64,000 bases of DNA from Entomortierella parvispora (GCA_963573315.1 OY752141.1:1240001-1304000), one strand, 5' to 3'. Positions 1 to 11,131 are shown, counted from the stretch's first letter. The notes: generated by a model not told the origin, from the letters alone. Made by a program: numbers and translations.

Positions 1-1083
1 GGCGAAAATCGCCACCAGTGTTTTCTATTGAAAGTCGTACAGAGCTCCAGGAAAACTATGATTTGGTTGCTCTTCACTATCGGAGGAGCGGGTTCTCGTA
101 GAGCGTTAGCATATTGGCCCCTTACTGGAGCCTGTGCCTCGAGGGAGTTCGGATGAGGGTCATTGGGGTGTGTGTTTGGGGAGAGGGGACTCTAGAGTTC
201 CGGGCATTGTCGTCCCCAAAAAGGTTTATTAATACCATGGCAGGAAGGAAAACAGTTGGTTGGATCGAGCCACACTGGCAAAGAACACTCCTTCCTCCCG
301 CAAACAATGAATCGCGTCATTGACGCGTGCTGCTATTGTTCACGGTACGCCCCTCACCCACCTGCAACAGTCAGGTCGCTGGTCAGTCCCATATTGTTCT
401 CATCGGCTTTGGTACTCCTCTGTGTGTAACCGATGAAACTTCACACATGAAGAGAGGAGAAAAGGCGTTGTTGGGAGTGACCTGTGAGCATGGCGAAGCA
501 AATGCGCATGCTTTTGTGCTGACTCCATCTCGACCATCTGCTTCCCTTTCTTCATCTGCATTCGCCATTCCATTCACCGTTCAGCATCCGCGACTTTTTC
601 TCCACTGATAATTTGCCATCTATTTATCCCCTCCTCACCTGTTGCCTGCCCTCGGTTTTTGCTACCCTGTCTTCATCCGTCGGTAAGGGAACCGGACACA
701 GGGACAGACAACGGCGTTCTCATTGCCTTCTCAGGTAACTAACCCGTTCTGCGCCATAGCAGACCACTGTCATCGTTCGTTTCGCACAAATATCCATCAA
801 AAGAAAGGGGGCCACCTGCCGTCCACGATACACTCGTTATACAATGATTGACTCTCGTCTGCAGATACTTATCGTTTCATACAATTCTCTCGTTAAATGT
901 ATTGACTTGTCGCTATGCCTCAGAGGACAGACCCAAGTGTTGAGACCCATTGATATTGATTTTTTTGTAAACTCGGTCTTCCTATAAACGAAGATTTGTA
1001 AAGACCCAAATACTCTTGAAGGTGAGTAGAAGGAAGAAGCGCATTCAACAACGGCGCTTGGTAGTAAGATCTTGACAATTTCT
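1..1083. other. 5' flank of the NLR gene, no gene recognised
   Basis: About 1.1 kb without a convincing coding region. Short open frames on both strands have no recognisable domain. A good 5' splice site (AAG|GTGAGT, donor at 1022) lies just upstream of the NLR start, so the stretch may carry a 5' leader or an unrecognised first exon of that gene. Confidence 0.4.
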
Positions 1084-4000
1084 ATGGTTTCTCTTATCCC
1101 TGTCAAGACCTTAGGAAATGTCAAAGCCAACCCCTGTGCCGAAGTCCCACTCCAGGATCAACAGCGCGTCCGGTTCGAGAAAAGCATAGCGGCTGCCCTC
1201 CTCAGCATCAACAAACTATCGACTTTAATAGCTGTACCCGAGACTGACAAGGGCACCAAACCAACGGTATTACCAACAGATCTCATCACTTCAACAGTAT
1301 TACATGACTCGAGTGGAGCATCGTTGGTGGCTCGGGTATTTGAGTCTGGTCCCCTGCCGATGGCCTTAGCTGGAGTGTCCAGCTCTTCAGGAGTGGTATG
1401 CAATTCAAAATCCTCGACACCTGCCATCCCAAACGCAGTGGCTATAGCATCCGACATTTTTTCCGCGAACGCCTCCAAGACGAAGCAGGAGGTATTGTTG
1501 CCAAAGGTTGGAGAAAACATGGAGACAACAGTACAACTAGTTGCATGTGCCGAACTTCTAGCACAAACTACCACTGGAACTACAGGTTCATGGGCGACCA
1601 GCGTGACCGCCAGCAATGACAGCCTCGATCCTTCTCAGATCAAGTGGATACAGGAAATGAACGACCGTCCCCTGGAGAAAGAACACATTCGCCAATTGAT
1701 GAACCAGACGGTCGATAGATTTATTGTCCTTCCGAGCAAGACCTCAGAAGCTATTCGCGAAATCATCCTCCTCGGACCTGTTCTGGAAAAGGAACCTTAT
1801 CGAGCCTTGCTCAACCGCTTCCTCGGTGAACTCAAGAGCGAGACCGTTCTCAACATCAATATCCTTCAAGGACTGATCAGACTGGTGGAAGGTGCGCCTC
1901 CGCTCTTCCTTCAGGCAGATGATCTCACCAAGATCCTTCGAGCTGTGCGAGTTCATTTGAATGATCCCGCTCAACAGGACACAGCGAACACCATTCAATT
2001 GACCGTTGCCATCTCCAAGGTGCTTGTGATCATGGTGGACTGTGGAGTGAAGGACCTGCGCCGTGAACAGGAACACAAACCTTTACTTGAGGTTCTCTCC
2101 AAGTTGAGAAAGCATGACGATCCATTGGTGCGATACCAAGTCGAGTACGCCTATAGAGCCTTGCAGTTGATTCCTGACGATGAATCAATCAGACAGAGAT
2201 TCGCACGTACTGGGTTGGGCCTGGCTGGAGGTTTGATGACTCTTTCAGGCGTTGTCAGTCTGGACTTTGGAGGCGTGCCAGAGGGTCTTCCTACAGTACT
2301 TGAGAACGGACGTGAACTTGCGGAAAATCTGAAAAAGTATTTTGGATCTGGAGACAAAAATTCATGGTTCCTAGCCGTTCGCCAAGCGGACGTCATGATG
2401 AGTGAGGGTCGACTTGTTGATCTCAACCATTTGATCTGCGAGGATGAATGCCGTCTGGATCCCTTCTTCCAATGGGGCATCTGTCTGATTCTCGGCAAGA
2501 TGGCTGTCGATCCATTGTGGGATACAACCACTCGAGAAAAGGCCATCCGACTCCTTGGCGAGATATTCAAGAGCAATTCAGGATCAGAAACATACCGAGA
2601 TGTCCGTAGATGGATTCTGACCCTCCTACACAATATCTCGGAACCCTCTGAAATCGATCCATCCAATGACAACGCGTCCAGACAGCAAGCACTTGGCCTG
2701 CTTCAGGAGATCAATGCTATAGGAGCTGAGAGACTGTTTCCACTTCGACATTCTCACCCAGCGATGAGCTGTCAGCGAATAGCAACACTGTCTAAACTGC
2801 TGAATGATGACAGCAACACCCCTGAACTCGAGCTCATCGTCGATCGCCTCCGACATCAACGGAGAGAAACATACAGTAGACATGCTATATATATTCCACC
2901 AATGTCAAAGCCGAGCTTGCACGCATCGGACGAAACTCCAGATCCTCTGCATGAATGCGCACATCGATTCTTGGCCGGCAATGGGTTGGTCATGCTCATC
3001 CTCGGTGATTCTGGCGCCGGAAAGTCGACTTTTAACGCCAGACTGGAGCAGGATCTGTGGGATGCTTACAAAGTGGGTGATCCTATCCCACTCTTCATCG
3101 ACCTAAAGGCTGTCGACCATCCGAACCAGAATTTGATCCAGCAGCATCTTGACAGTCTTAATATTTTTTCGACGCCTCACATTAAGAGGCTGAGTTTGCG
3201 AAAGTTCATTTTGATTTGCGATGGGTACGATGAGAGCCAAAGTCGATCCAACCTCTACACCAGCAATCAACTTAACAATCCAAATCAATGGAAGGCCAAG
3301 ATGGTCATTTCCTGCAGGACCCAATACCTTGCCGCAGGGTATCGTACCCATTTCGAACCCCAGCAAGATGCTGTTGCCAATCTCGGCTTATCTCCGGCCG
3401 ATCTCCTCACAAAGGCCGTCATTACTCCATTCAAGATTAACCAGATCAAGGAGTATATCTCATTGTACACGACCACCCAAGTCGCCAACGTCAACAGCTC
3501 GATTTGGACCACCGAACAGTATATGGATCGACTCGACAAGATTGCTCATATTATGGATTTGATCAAAAATCCTTTCATGTTGAGGTTGATCTTGGAGATT
3601 CTTCCCAAGATGGCGCTGAATACCACAAAAATCACACGTGTGGAACTCTATGACAGGTTCATTGATCTGCATTACGAGAACGAACTGAAGCGGTTGAAAG
3701 CGCAGCGGGATAAGATGGACCCCAGTCGTCTTACAGTGTTCAAAGAAATGGAGGAACTCGATTTTCTCGAGTTTGGCATTGATTTCTCGAAGCGGCTCGC
3801 AGCGGCAATTTTCGCGGAGGGAAATGGAATCAACTCTGTGGATTATTGGAGTGTCGCGGATAGCGAATCATGGAAGCGACATTTTTTTGGCTCCGAGCCC
3901 AAGGCTCAGCTCTTAAGAGACGCTAGCCAATTGATCCGTCGAACCAGTGCTCTGGACTCTCGAGGACAGATCAAAGGCAAGAGTCGTTCAGTTTTAGGCA

Positions 4001-6693
4001 GAAACACGTTCAAATTCAGTCATTTGTCTATTCTGGAATACTTTTACGCACTTTCGATCTACGACCCCAGAGAAGATTTACCACTGCTTGATTCCTCAGG
4101 CTCACTACCTCTTACTGCCAGTTCATTTTCTCTCTCTGCTCACCCTCTGGGCCGACGAAGCCTCGTCGCCGAACCGGCGATTCTCCGGTTCCTTGCTGAT
4201 CGCGCCCAATATTGTCCCGATTTCAGGAACTACCTCCATGCACTCATTCAACTGTCCAGGAGTGATGAGATTGGCATCTCCGTCACCTGTGCAGCATCCA
4301 ACGCGATTACTATTTTGATTCGAGCGGGAGAGCGATTCAATGGCGCAGATCTGAGGGGTATCCGAATTCCCGGTGCGGATCTGAGTTGCGGCGACTTTGA
4401 TTCGTCTCACCTCCAAGGCTCAGATCTGAGAAATACTGTTCTTCGGAATGTGTGGATGCGTCAGGCCGACTTGAGTGATTCTCAGATGGAAGGAGCTATA
4501 TTCGGTCAATGTCCGTATCTGGAGGTGGGAGAAAGTGTGATGCAGTGTGTGTATTCGTCCGATGGGAGGTACTTGACTGCAGGCCTCGCAGACGGTAAAA
4601 TTGTCATGTACGATACATCATCATGGACTAAAGTATGCGCTCCAAGGAAGAGCGTCGGAGTTCAGAGTTTCTTAAGTGTTGCGCCTTCACCCAGCGGCCA
4701 CCAGATCGCCTCGGGCAGTGATGACAAGACCGTGCGACTGTGGGATGCGCAGACTGGCGCTCTAGCCTCATCCTTGAGTGGCCACACTAGTTGTGTCACT
4801 TATGTGGCGTATTCACCCAGCGGCCACCAGATCGCCTCGGGCAGTGATGACAAGACCGTGCGACTGTGGGATGCGCAGACTGGCGCTCTAGCCTCATCCT
4901 TGAGTGACCACACAGACGCTGTCACTTATGTGGCGTATTCACCCAGCGGCCACCAGATCGCCTCGGGCAGTGATGACAAGACCGTGCGACTGTGGGATGC
5001 GCAGACTGGCGCTCTAGCCTCATCCTTGAGTGGCCACACTAGTTGTGTCACTTCCGTGGCGTATTCACCCAGCGGCCACCAGATCGCATCAGGCAGTGGT
5101 GACAGCACTGTGCGACTTTGGGATGCACAGACTGGCGCTCTAGCCTCTTTCTTGAGTGGCCACACAGACGCTGTCACTTCTGTGGCGTATTCACCCAGCG
5201 GCCACCAAATCGCCTCAGGCAGTTATGACAACACCGTGCGGCTGTGGGATGCACAGACTGGTGCTGTTGCCTCATCCTTGAGTGGCCACACAGACGCTGT
5301 CACTTCTGTGGCGTATTCACCCAGCGGCCACCAGATCGCCTCGGGCAGTGATGACAACACCGTGCGACTGTGGGATGCACAGACTGGCGCTCTAGCCTCA
5401 TCCCTGAGTGGCCACACAGACGCTGTCACTTCTGTGGCGTATTCACCCAGAGGCCACCAGATCGCCTCGGGCAGTGATGACAACACCGTGCGGCTGTGGG
5501 ATGCACAGACTGGTGCTGTTGCCTCATCCTTGAGTGGCCACACAGACGCTGTCACTTCTGTGGCGTATTCACCCAGCGGCCATCAGATCGCCTCGGGCAG
5601 TGATGACAGCACCGTGCGACTGTGGGATGCACAGACTGGCGCTCTAGCCTCTTTCTTGAGTGGCCACACTAGTTGTGTCACTTCTGTGGCGTATTCACCC
5701 AGCGGCCACCAGATCGTCTCGGGCAGTGATGACAAGACCGTGCGACTGTGGGATGCACAGACTGGCGCTCTAGCCTCATCCTTGAGTGGCCACACTGATT
5801 GGGTCACTTCTGTGGCGTATTCACCCAGCGGCCACCAGATCGCCTCGGGCAGTGATGACAAGACCGTGCGACTGTGGGATGCACAGACTGGCGCTCTAGC
5901 CTCATCCTTGAGTGGCCACACTAGTTGTGTCACTTCTGTGGCGTATTCACCCAGCGGCCACCAGATCGCCTCGGGCAGTGATGACAAGACCGTGCGACTG
6001 TGGGATGCACAGACTGGCGCTCTAGCCTCTTCCTTGAGTGGCCACACTGATTGGGTCACTTCTGTGGCGTATTCACCCAGCGGCCACCAGATCGCCTCGG
6101 GCAGTGATGACTACACCGTGCGACTGTGGGATGCACAGACTGGTGCTCTTGCCTCTTCCTTGAGTGGCCACACTAGTTGTGTCACTTCCGTGGCGTATTC
6201 ACCCAGTGGCCACCAGATCGCCTCGGGCAGTGATGACAGCACCGTGCGACTGTGGGATGCACAGACTGGCGCTCTAGCCTCATCCTTGAGTGGCCACACA
6301 GACGCTGTCACTTCTGTGGCGTATTCACCCAGCGGCCACCAGATCGCCTCAGGCAGTGGTGACAGCTCTGTGCGACTATGGAACACACATTCTGGTCAAT
6401 GTCTGGCTACAATAGGTGGATTTGAAGACATTACCTTCGGTATTGCCTGGAAAACTGCTATGGAAGGGACCTATCTCGTAGGTGGTGGTAGAAACAAGTC
6501 TGTTCGCTCATGGAAAGTTGCTGAGGATAAAGATGAGGTTTCGGTGTGTCTGCACTGGCGTTCAACTCCAGACACGCTTGTTATGTCAAAGGTTTCCATA
6601 CAAGGAGTTCAAGGCTTGAGCGAGATGAACATTCGGCTACTGCGGCAACATGGGGCTGTTGGTCAGCCTGTCAGTCCTAAGACATGCCGTTAA
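1084..6693 (+). CDS. NLR-like NACHT / pentapeptide / WD40-repeat protein
   Basis: Intronless frame of 1869 aa from the ATG at 1084; a slightly longer frame begins only with TTG. The order is a Ser/Thr-rich N terminus, a long alpha-helical region with HEAT/Arm-like character (roughly residues 170-620), and a NACHT/STAND NTPase with Walker A GDSGAGKST (nt about 3004-3030) and Walker B KFILICDGYDES (nt about 3200-3236). A short pentapeptide-repeat stretch follows (GADLRG..., SDLRN..., ADLSD; nt about 4340-4500). Then come 13 almost identical 42-residue WD40 repeats (nt 4687-6324) and a divergent 14th. The architecture is that of fungal STAND receptors related to HET-D/HET-E: a sensor propeller, a nucleotide switch and an N-terminal effector. 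No HET, HeLo, Goodbye or PNP effector domain is recognised. A role in self/non-self or microbe recognition is inferred from architecture. The start is uncertain because a donor site lies at 1022. Confidence 0.9.
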   Translation: MVSLIPVKTLGNVKANPCAEVPLQDQQRVRFEKSIAAALLSINKLSTLIAVPETDKGTKPTVLPTDLITSTVLHDSSGASLVARVFESGPLPMALAGVSSSSGVVCNSKSSTPAIPNAVAIASDIFSANASKTKQEVLLPKVGENMETTVQLVACAELLAQTTTGTTGSWATSVTASNDSLDPSQIKWIQEMNDRPLEKEHIRQLMNQTVDRFIVLPSKTSEAIREIILLGPVLEKEPYRALLNRFLGELKSETVLNINILQGLIRLVEGAPPLFLQADDLTKILRAVRVHLNDPAQQDTANTIQLTVAISKVLVIMVDCGVKDLRREQEHKPLLEVLSKLRKHDDPLVRYQVEYAYRALQLIPDDESIRQRFARTGLGLAGGLMTLSGVVSLDFGGVPEGLPTVLENGRELAENLKKYFGSGDKNSWFLAVRQADVMMSEGRLVDLNHLICEDECRLDPFFQWGICLILGKMAVDPLWDTTTREKAIRLLGEIFKSNSGSETYRDVRRWILTLLHNISEPSEIDPSNDNASRQQALGLLQEINAIGAERLFPLRHSHPAMSCQRIATLSKLLNDDSNTPELELIVDRLRHQRRETYSRHAIYIPPMSKPSLHASDETPDPLHECAHRFLAGNGLVMLILGDSGAGKSTFNARLEQDLWDAYKVGDPIPLFIDLKAVDHPNQNLIQQHLDSLNIFSTPHIKRLSLRKFILICDGYDESQSRSNLYTSNQLNNPNQWKAKMVISCRTQYLAAGYRTHFEPQQDAVANLGLSPADLLTKAVITPFKINQIKEYISLYTTTQVANVNSSIWTTEQYMDRLDKIAHIMDLIKNPFMLRLILEILPKMALNTTKITRVELYDRFIDLHYENELKRLKAQRDKMDPSRLTVFKEMEELDFLEFGIDFSKRLAAAIFAEGNGINSVDYWSVADSESWKRHFFGSEPKAQLLRDASQLIRRTSALDSRGQIKGKSRSVLGRNTFKFSHLSILEYFYALSIYDPREDLPLLDSSGSLPLTASSFSLSAHPLGRRSLVAEPAILRFLADRAQYCPDFRNYLHALIQLSRSDEIGISVTCAASNAITILIRAGERFNGADLRGIRIPGADLSCGDFDSSHLQGSDLRNTVLRNVWMRQADLSDSQMEGAIFGQCPYLEVGESVMQCVYSSDGRYLTAGLADGKIVMYDTSSWTKVCAPRKSVGVQSFLSVAPSPSGHQIASGSDDKTVRLWDAQTGALASSLSGHTSCVTYVAYSPSGHQIASGSDDKTVRLWDAQTGALASSLSDHTDAVTYVAYSPSGHQIASGSDDKTVRLWDAQTGALASSLSGHTSCVTSVAYSPSGHQIASGSGDSTVRLWDAQTGALASFLSGHTDAVTSVAYSPSGHQIASGSYDNTVRLWDAQTGAVASSLSGHTDAVTSVAYSPSGHQIASGSDDNTVRLWDAQTGALASSLSGHTDAVTSVAYSPRGHQIASGSDDNTVRLWDAQTGAVASSLSGHTDAVTSVAYSPSGHQIASGSDDSTVRLWDAQTGALASFLSGHTSCVTSVAYSPSGHQIVSGSDDKTVRLWDAQTGALASSLSGHTDWVTSVAYSPSGHQIASGSDDKTVRLWDAQTGALASSLSGHTSCVTSVAYSPSGHQIASGSDDKTVRLWDAQTGALASSLSGHTDWVTSVAYSPSGHQIASGSDDYTVRLWDAQTGALASSLSGHTSCVTSVAYSPSGHQIASGSDDSTVRLWDAQTGALASSLSGHTDAVTSVAYSPSGHQIASGSGDSSVRLWNTHSGQCLATIGGFEDITFGIAWKTAMEGTYLVGGGRNKSVRSWKVAEDKDEVSVCLHWRSTPDTLVMSKVSIQGVQGLSEMNIRLLRQHGAVGQPVSPKTCR
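4687..6324 (+). repeat. 13 tandem 126-bp WD40 units inside the NLR gene
   Basis: Thirteen head-to-tail units of exactly 126 bp encode 42-residue WD40 blades that begin SPSGHQIASGS. Most units differ at only a few codons. Changes concentrate in the blade triplet after SGS (DDK, DDN, DDS, DDY, GDS, YDN) and in the pair after GHT (SC, DA, DW), with minor ones at L/V, S/F and S/Y. The opposite strand is also open through much of the array; that is a by-product of the repetition. Confidence 0.95.
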
Positions 6694-7426
6694 AAAATAT
6701 CACCCATGTCATGGATGCTACTCCTGTGCTGCTGTTTACGTTCCTTCTTGGAACACGTTTTTTTTTTTAATTTGTTCTGTTACTCGGCCGGAGGGTGGAG
6801 GAGGCGGACCTTGTTGCCCTCGTTTGTGCTCTTTTTTCTCTCGTCTCTTCTCTCTTTCCTCTATTTTGTTGTACAGTAAAATCCATTGATCTTCAGCTCT
6901 ATGGCCTTATAACGCACTCCCTCTCCATTGCCTTGTCTCCTTTCATATCCGACCTTCTCCTACTCTCTTGCTCTCACTTAACATACACACACAAATAAAA
7001 TTGAAATATTAAGTACCAGTACCAGTGTGAAAAACTGAAAACAAAGTGTACGGTGACAGCAGCAAGATCTTACAGAGAAACAAAAAGGCAAAATGACAGG
7101 CTCTGCTCTGTCAATGCCTGTGATGGCCTACAGCTCTGTTTCCCAGGGTGTAATAAATCTGAGTACAAAAGTCGCAAAGTTGCGTCGGATTGCTGCTGAG
7201 GGATCAACATCTTTCAAAAACATTACGTGGTTATAAGATTGGACTCTTGATGTCTTGCACACACTTTGGCTTTTTGTGCTTTCTTGCCAAGAATGAACTT
7301 TTTTTATTGTTCAGTAAGCATTCGTTAGATCCCGTCCTGTTGTACGGCCTGTCGACTAGAGATTGTAAAACTTCCCATGGCTGCGTGTTGGTATTTATTG
7401 TTGTTGGTTGTTGGATTGTTGGATTT
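6694..7426. other. NLR 3' flank and VPS29 3' flank
   Basis: Convergent intergenic stretch. It contains T-rich and pyrimidine-rich tracts and AT-rich sequence around 6990-7010 with AATAAA-like elements suited to 3' end formation. No coding region is supported. Confidence 0.5.
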
Positions 7427-8876
7427 TTAGGCAGTGCGGCTATCGAAGGGTTTGCGGTACTCGATCCTCTCGACCTTGACCTCTCCCTCGATCAATTGAT
7501 ATACATAGAGGACCACGACTGATCCCTGCAAGTCCATCAACACAAATGAAGGCGTCACCTCTCTAAAAACAATAAAAAAACAGAGGAGGAAGAGATATAT
7601 GTAAGTAAAAACTGAGTTATTGAATGGCTGGCAAAGGCCAAGCCAAGCCAAGCAAAAAAAAAAGACATACTCAATTTGTGGGTGGAAAGCTCCAGTAGCA
7701 GATCCAGGGTTGACAAAGAACTTGCCCTCGTGTTCAAAGGCCTCGAATTTGTGGGTATGTCCAGTCAACAAGATATCGACATCCATCTGGCGGGCTGTGA
7801 TGTTCAAAGCCTCAGTATCACCCCAAGGGATGACCTGATGTCCGTGCACAACGCCAATACGGATCGGTCCATGTGTGATGATCTTTGAAAGAGGCCAGGA
7901 AGGGTTCTAAAAAGAAGGAAGGAAAAGAAAGACGCGATGCAAGAGAGAAGAGAGTATTAGAAAAGAGCATTGTAAAGAAGAAACAATGCAAGCAGAGTCG
8001 TTTCGTCTGTCGAATTCAAGAGCTCATTCAAAAGACCATATTGGAAGCAACACACTTGAGAAGAAAGACAAGGGGTATGGGAGAGGCGGGGATTCTTTTT
8101 CCTACCTGGTCATAATCTCCACGGACAACCTGGATATCGCCGGCGACAGATCTCAAATAGTCAAATGTCTCCTTGTCGCATATGTTTCCTGTAGAGATGA
8201 TCTGTTGGATCTTTCCCGGGACCTAGAAGGGCGATTGGACAAGCAAGAAAAACAAATTCCGTTTAGGAAATAAGTCAGAAACGACTTGATTCTAGTTCTC
8301 CTTTTCTTCCTCACAGATGAGACAAGTTCCTGTGAAATGAAAAGGTCGACCTTGTTGAATTGTTCCTTGAAGTCCCGGACGAGAATGTCACCCAAGTCTC
8401 TTGTTTGGACCAGCGATAGAGCCACTATGAACAATTAACAAGAAGACAGAGAGAGAGGTCCCTCATGGCTGGTGGTGTCTTTTGCAGATGTTTCTTCCTC
8501 GAGAAGGGTTTCCTGCTTTTTATCCAGTGAAGAGCTTAAACGTTCCAGCCGGTATTGCAAGTGTTGTCATGGGAGCTGCACTTTTGTCTATGGCAAGTCG
8601 CCAGTCCTCTGTTCTCTTTTGTTCCTGCTCATGGGGTCCCTGGAGGAGCTGTTTTCGAGATAAAAACCTGGTGACAGGACAAGCAGAGAGGCAACGTACA
8701 AGAAGCTTCTTGAACTTGAGAGGCAAGTCATGAGCTCTGTTGGGAATGTGAAGGTCGCCTATTACTAGAACCAGCTGATGGATGAATGAAAGAAGAAAAA
8801 AGTTCGAACAGCGTTAGAGATGCGCGGCTCGGACGAAAAGCGAGCAACAAAGTATGCATCGAATATACTTTACCAT
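7427..8876 (-). CDS. VPS29: Vps29, retromer complex subunit
   Basis: Five-exon model on the minus strand: 8874-8876, 8700-8774, 8106-8222, 7671-7906, 7427-7562, giving 188 aa (human about 182). The exon boundaries match the Vps29 family: [62 protein letters not shown] and [11 protein letters not shown]. The fold is a metallophosphoesterase that serves as a scaffold binding Vps35 in retromer, which recycles cargo from endosomes to the Golgi. The first coding exon is only the ATG, followed at once by GTAAAG. The third intron, counting from the 3' end, is 477 nt, long for this window. The gene is convergent with the NLR gene. Confidence 0.93.
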
Positions 8877-10173
8877 GATGAAGAGAGGAGTGATGTATGT
8901 TTAAAGAGGAATGAATAGTCAAGAAGAGAAGGATGCGCCCAGGAACAATGCACACTGCTTTTAAGAAGACAGCCCGACGACCGTGTCGTCCTTCCTCTCT
9001 TTCCTTGGTCTTGGCCACTGGGTGTCCGTGATCGATTCACAGTCACCAGCAGAGGGGGAGGAAGTGTCGTGAGTGAGTCTTAAGGGGTGCCGTGTCCTTT
9101 CTCTCTCGCCACGTGACTGTGGGCAATTGGCCGTATGACGCGCCTTGCGCTTCGTGATGAATAGAAAGGACACTCCTTACTTTTTGTTATATGCTCGCCC
9201 AACAACACGGGCTACTGCTCAGCTATTCTGCAGAGGCCGACATAGAAATACTTGCGTCAGCGCCTACGCAAATGGCAATATCTTAGAAGGCCTTGAGGCT
9301 GGAAACCGCCACGCCAAGGATGCACTGAATAACGCTCTCCTCTATGTCCATGACTTGTCCTTCCTGTCTGAAATTGGGAATTGATGATTTCCGAAAAGCT
9401 GAGCCTTTTGAAAATATGGGCGGGAATCAAGAGGAACGACGTCTACAATACGTGCCCAATCCCGCCTACGCTTTACTGAGAATTTCTTGTCATCTTAATG
9501 TCCCGGCCTCCCTGTACTGTATCGTCAAATAGCGCTGAGAGCAATGGACGTCCGCCGTGTCAAGCTCACCCATCTTTCAAGTTCTCGGTGCCGTCTTTTC
9601 CGTCCATCTGCCCGACAGATGCAGGTTTCACCTGGAAGAGAAATGGAATGGCTGTGGAATAGCTGTGGAATAGTCGAGGAGCACGATGGAAGAGTTCAGT
9701 GGATGAGCGGAAGAGCAAGAGGAAAATACACCTGCAAGTGGGCGTCGGGTATATCCTGGAGAGCTACGTGTACTTCAGCGGGATGCTAAACTATCTGCAG
9801 GGATTGGGAAAGCTTGGCGCAGAAGTGTGTCATGCAAGATGGACCTTTGTGGCACTAAGGTCGTTGGACGAGGCTCCAGCAAGTCGATGAGAACCTTCCA
9901 AATGCTGTCTTGTCCTTTTTTTTCCACCTCGTCTTCTCTTTTTTTTTCACCTTTCCTCTCATTCCGCCACTTTGACCTCCCTCCTACAAAAAAGATGACC
10001 TCTTGCACTTTCTATCTTTGCGCCCTAGACCTTTTAGCAAAAAGTCCAAGGGCGATGACTTGACAACGGGAGAAATGAACCACATGTTAAACTCCCATTG
10101 CCTGACCCCTGTCAGTGTGGTTAATACGCTCGCCAACACTAGCATGGTCTTTAATCGATAGGAAGAAAAGTAT
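8877..10173. other. gene-poor stretch upstream of VPS29
   Basis: Nothing recognised. The VPS29 promoter should lie in 8877-9150. Two short + frames at 9145-9384 and 9344-9532 have protein-like composition but no domain and no joining splice sites that I can defend. Confidence 0.4.
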
Positions 10174-10691
10174 ATGGCCTTTTATTGCCATTGCATGAAA
10201 CGATATTGGACTCGCAATGGACTCATGAAACATTACAAGTCGAAGTGCCATCGAGCCAAGATACCAACCGGTCAGCCTTCTTTCAGCGTTGTCAACGCCA
10301 GAGAAAAACCCCTTGTGAAGAAAAGAGCCCGTTGTTCCAACGATGAGATTGGTGAAGACGAAACGGTGAATGGGCAGCATGATCCTGCTGTCGTGGGTCA
10401 CCCAGATAATGTCCCTGCAGCGCTACAGCACTGATGACCCTCATCTTGGACGACTTCAATAATACGGCAACATTGACGACCCTCACCCTGGGCGATCTCA
10501 ATAAGGCGGTCGAAGTTTTGGTTCGGAAATATGACGAGATAATTCAAGGACAGAAGGCCATGAGGGCCGAGATAGCGGATCTAACAGCCAAGTCCAGGCA
10601 GTGGAATTCCATGTCCAATCAGCCTGTTGACTCGACGGAGGCAGCGTCCACTTTGGGAATCAAAAGGAATAAAGTCCATCACTGTGAATAA
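10174..10691 (+). pseudogene. possible fragment with a C2H2-like finger and a helical tail
   Basis: Two adjacent frames look protein-like. The first (10174-10434) has a single finger-like patch, CHCMKRYWTRNGLMKHYK, with Cys and His spaced roughly as in a C2H2 finger, followed by basic residues. The second, in another frame (10434-10691), has a helical segment with DLNKAVEVLVRKYDEI. They overlap at a stop, so either an unseen intron or a frameshift joins them, or this is a relic. The family is not recognised; chance open frames cannot be excluded. Confidence 0.25.
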
Positions 10692-11131
10692 ATTTCGCGT
10701 TCAGGCACGGACGGTTCGAATTATGAAGCTGATCCAGGTGTCGGACGACAATACCTTTCGTCAACAAAGATGCCACGAACAATACGACAATTTCAGTTCG
10801 TGAAGAGCAGGGAATGGTGCTGTCATAGCGCTTCGACAACCACGTACTATGGAGAGAGGGCAGGCTTCTGTTGTTGTCAATTGGGCGCCCAACTCGGGTT
10901 TATTGTGCGCTATGTGGTGAGCAACAAAGCTTTGTTGCTGTGCCGCGCTGTGTTAATGTACGCAGCTTGGATAGAATATATATACGACTTTCAATGGTCC
11001 ATAGCAAAATTGCTTCACCATTGACACGCCGCCTCTCTCTCTCTCTGATCTGAATGATGAGTGGACAACGCTTTCTTTTTAGTGTGTTATCGGATCCAGA
11101 CCAGAGAATGAGAACAGGCCTGGAAAACAAC
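10692..11131. other. 3' flank of the MADS gene
   Basis: No gene recognised. It holds the 3' flank of the minus-strand MADS gene and a short CT microsatellite near 11030. Confidence 0.4.

Noticed and set aside
4926-6386. Long open frames on the minus strand across the WD40 array
   Set aside because: Their periodicity equals the 126-bp repeat and they code for the reverse complement of blade codons; they exist only because the sense repeat lacks certain codons.
7850-7910. Suspected frameshift in VPS29 near [10 protein letters not shown]
   Set aside because: Recounting the bases showed a continuous frame through exon 4; no frameshift.
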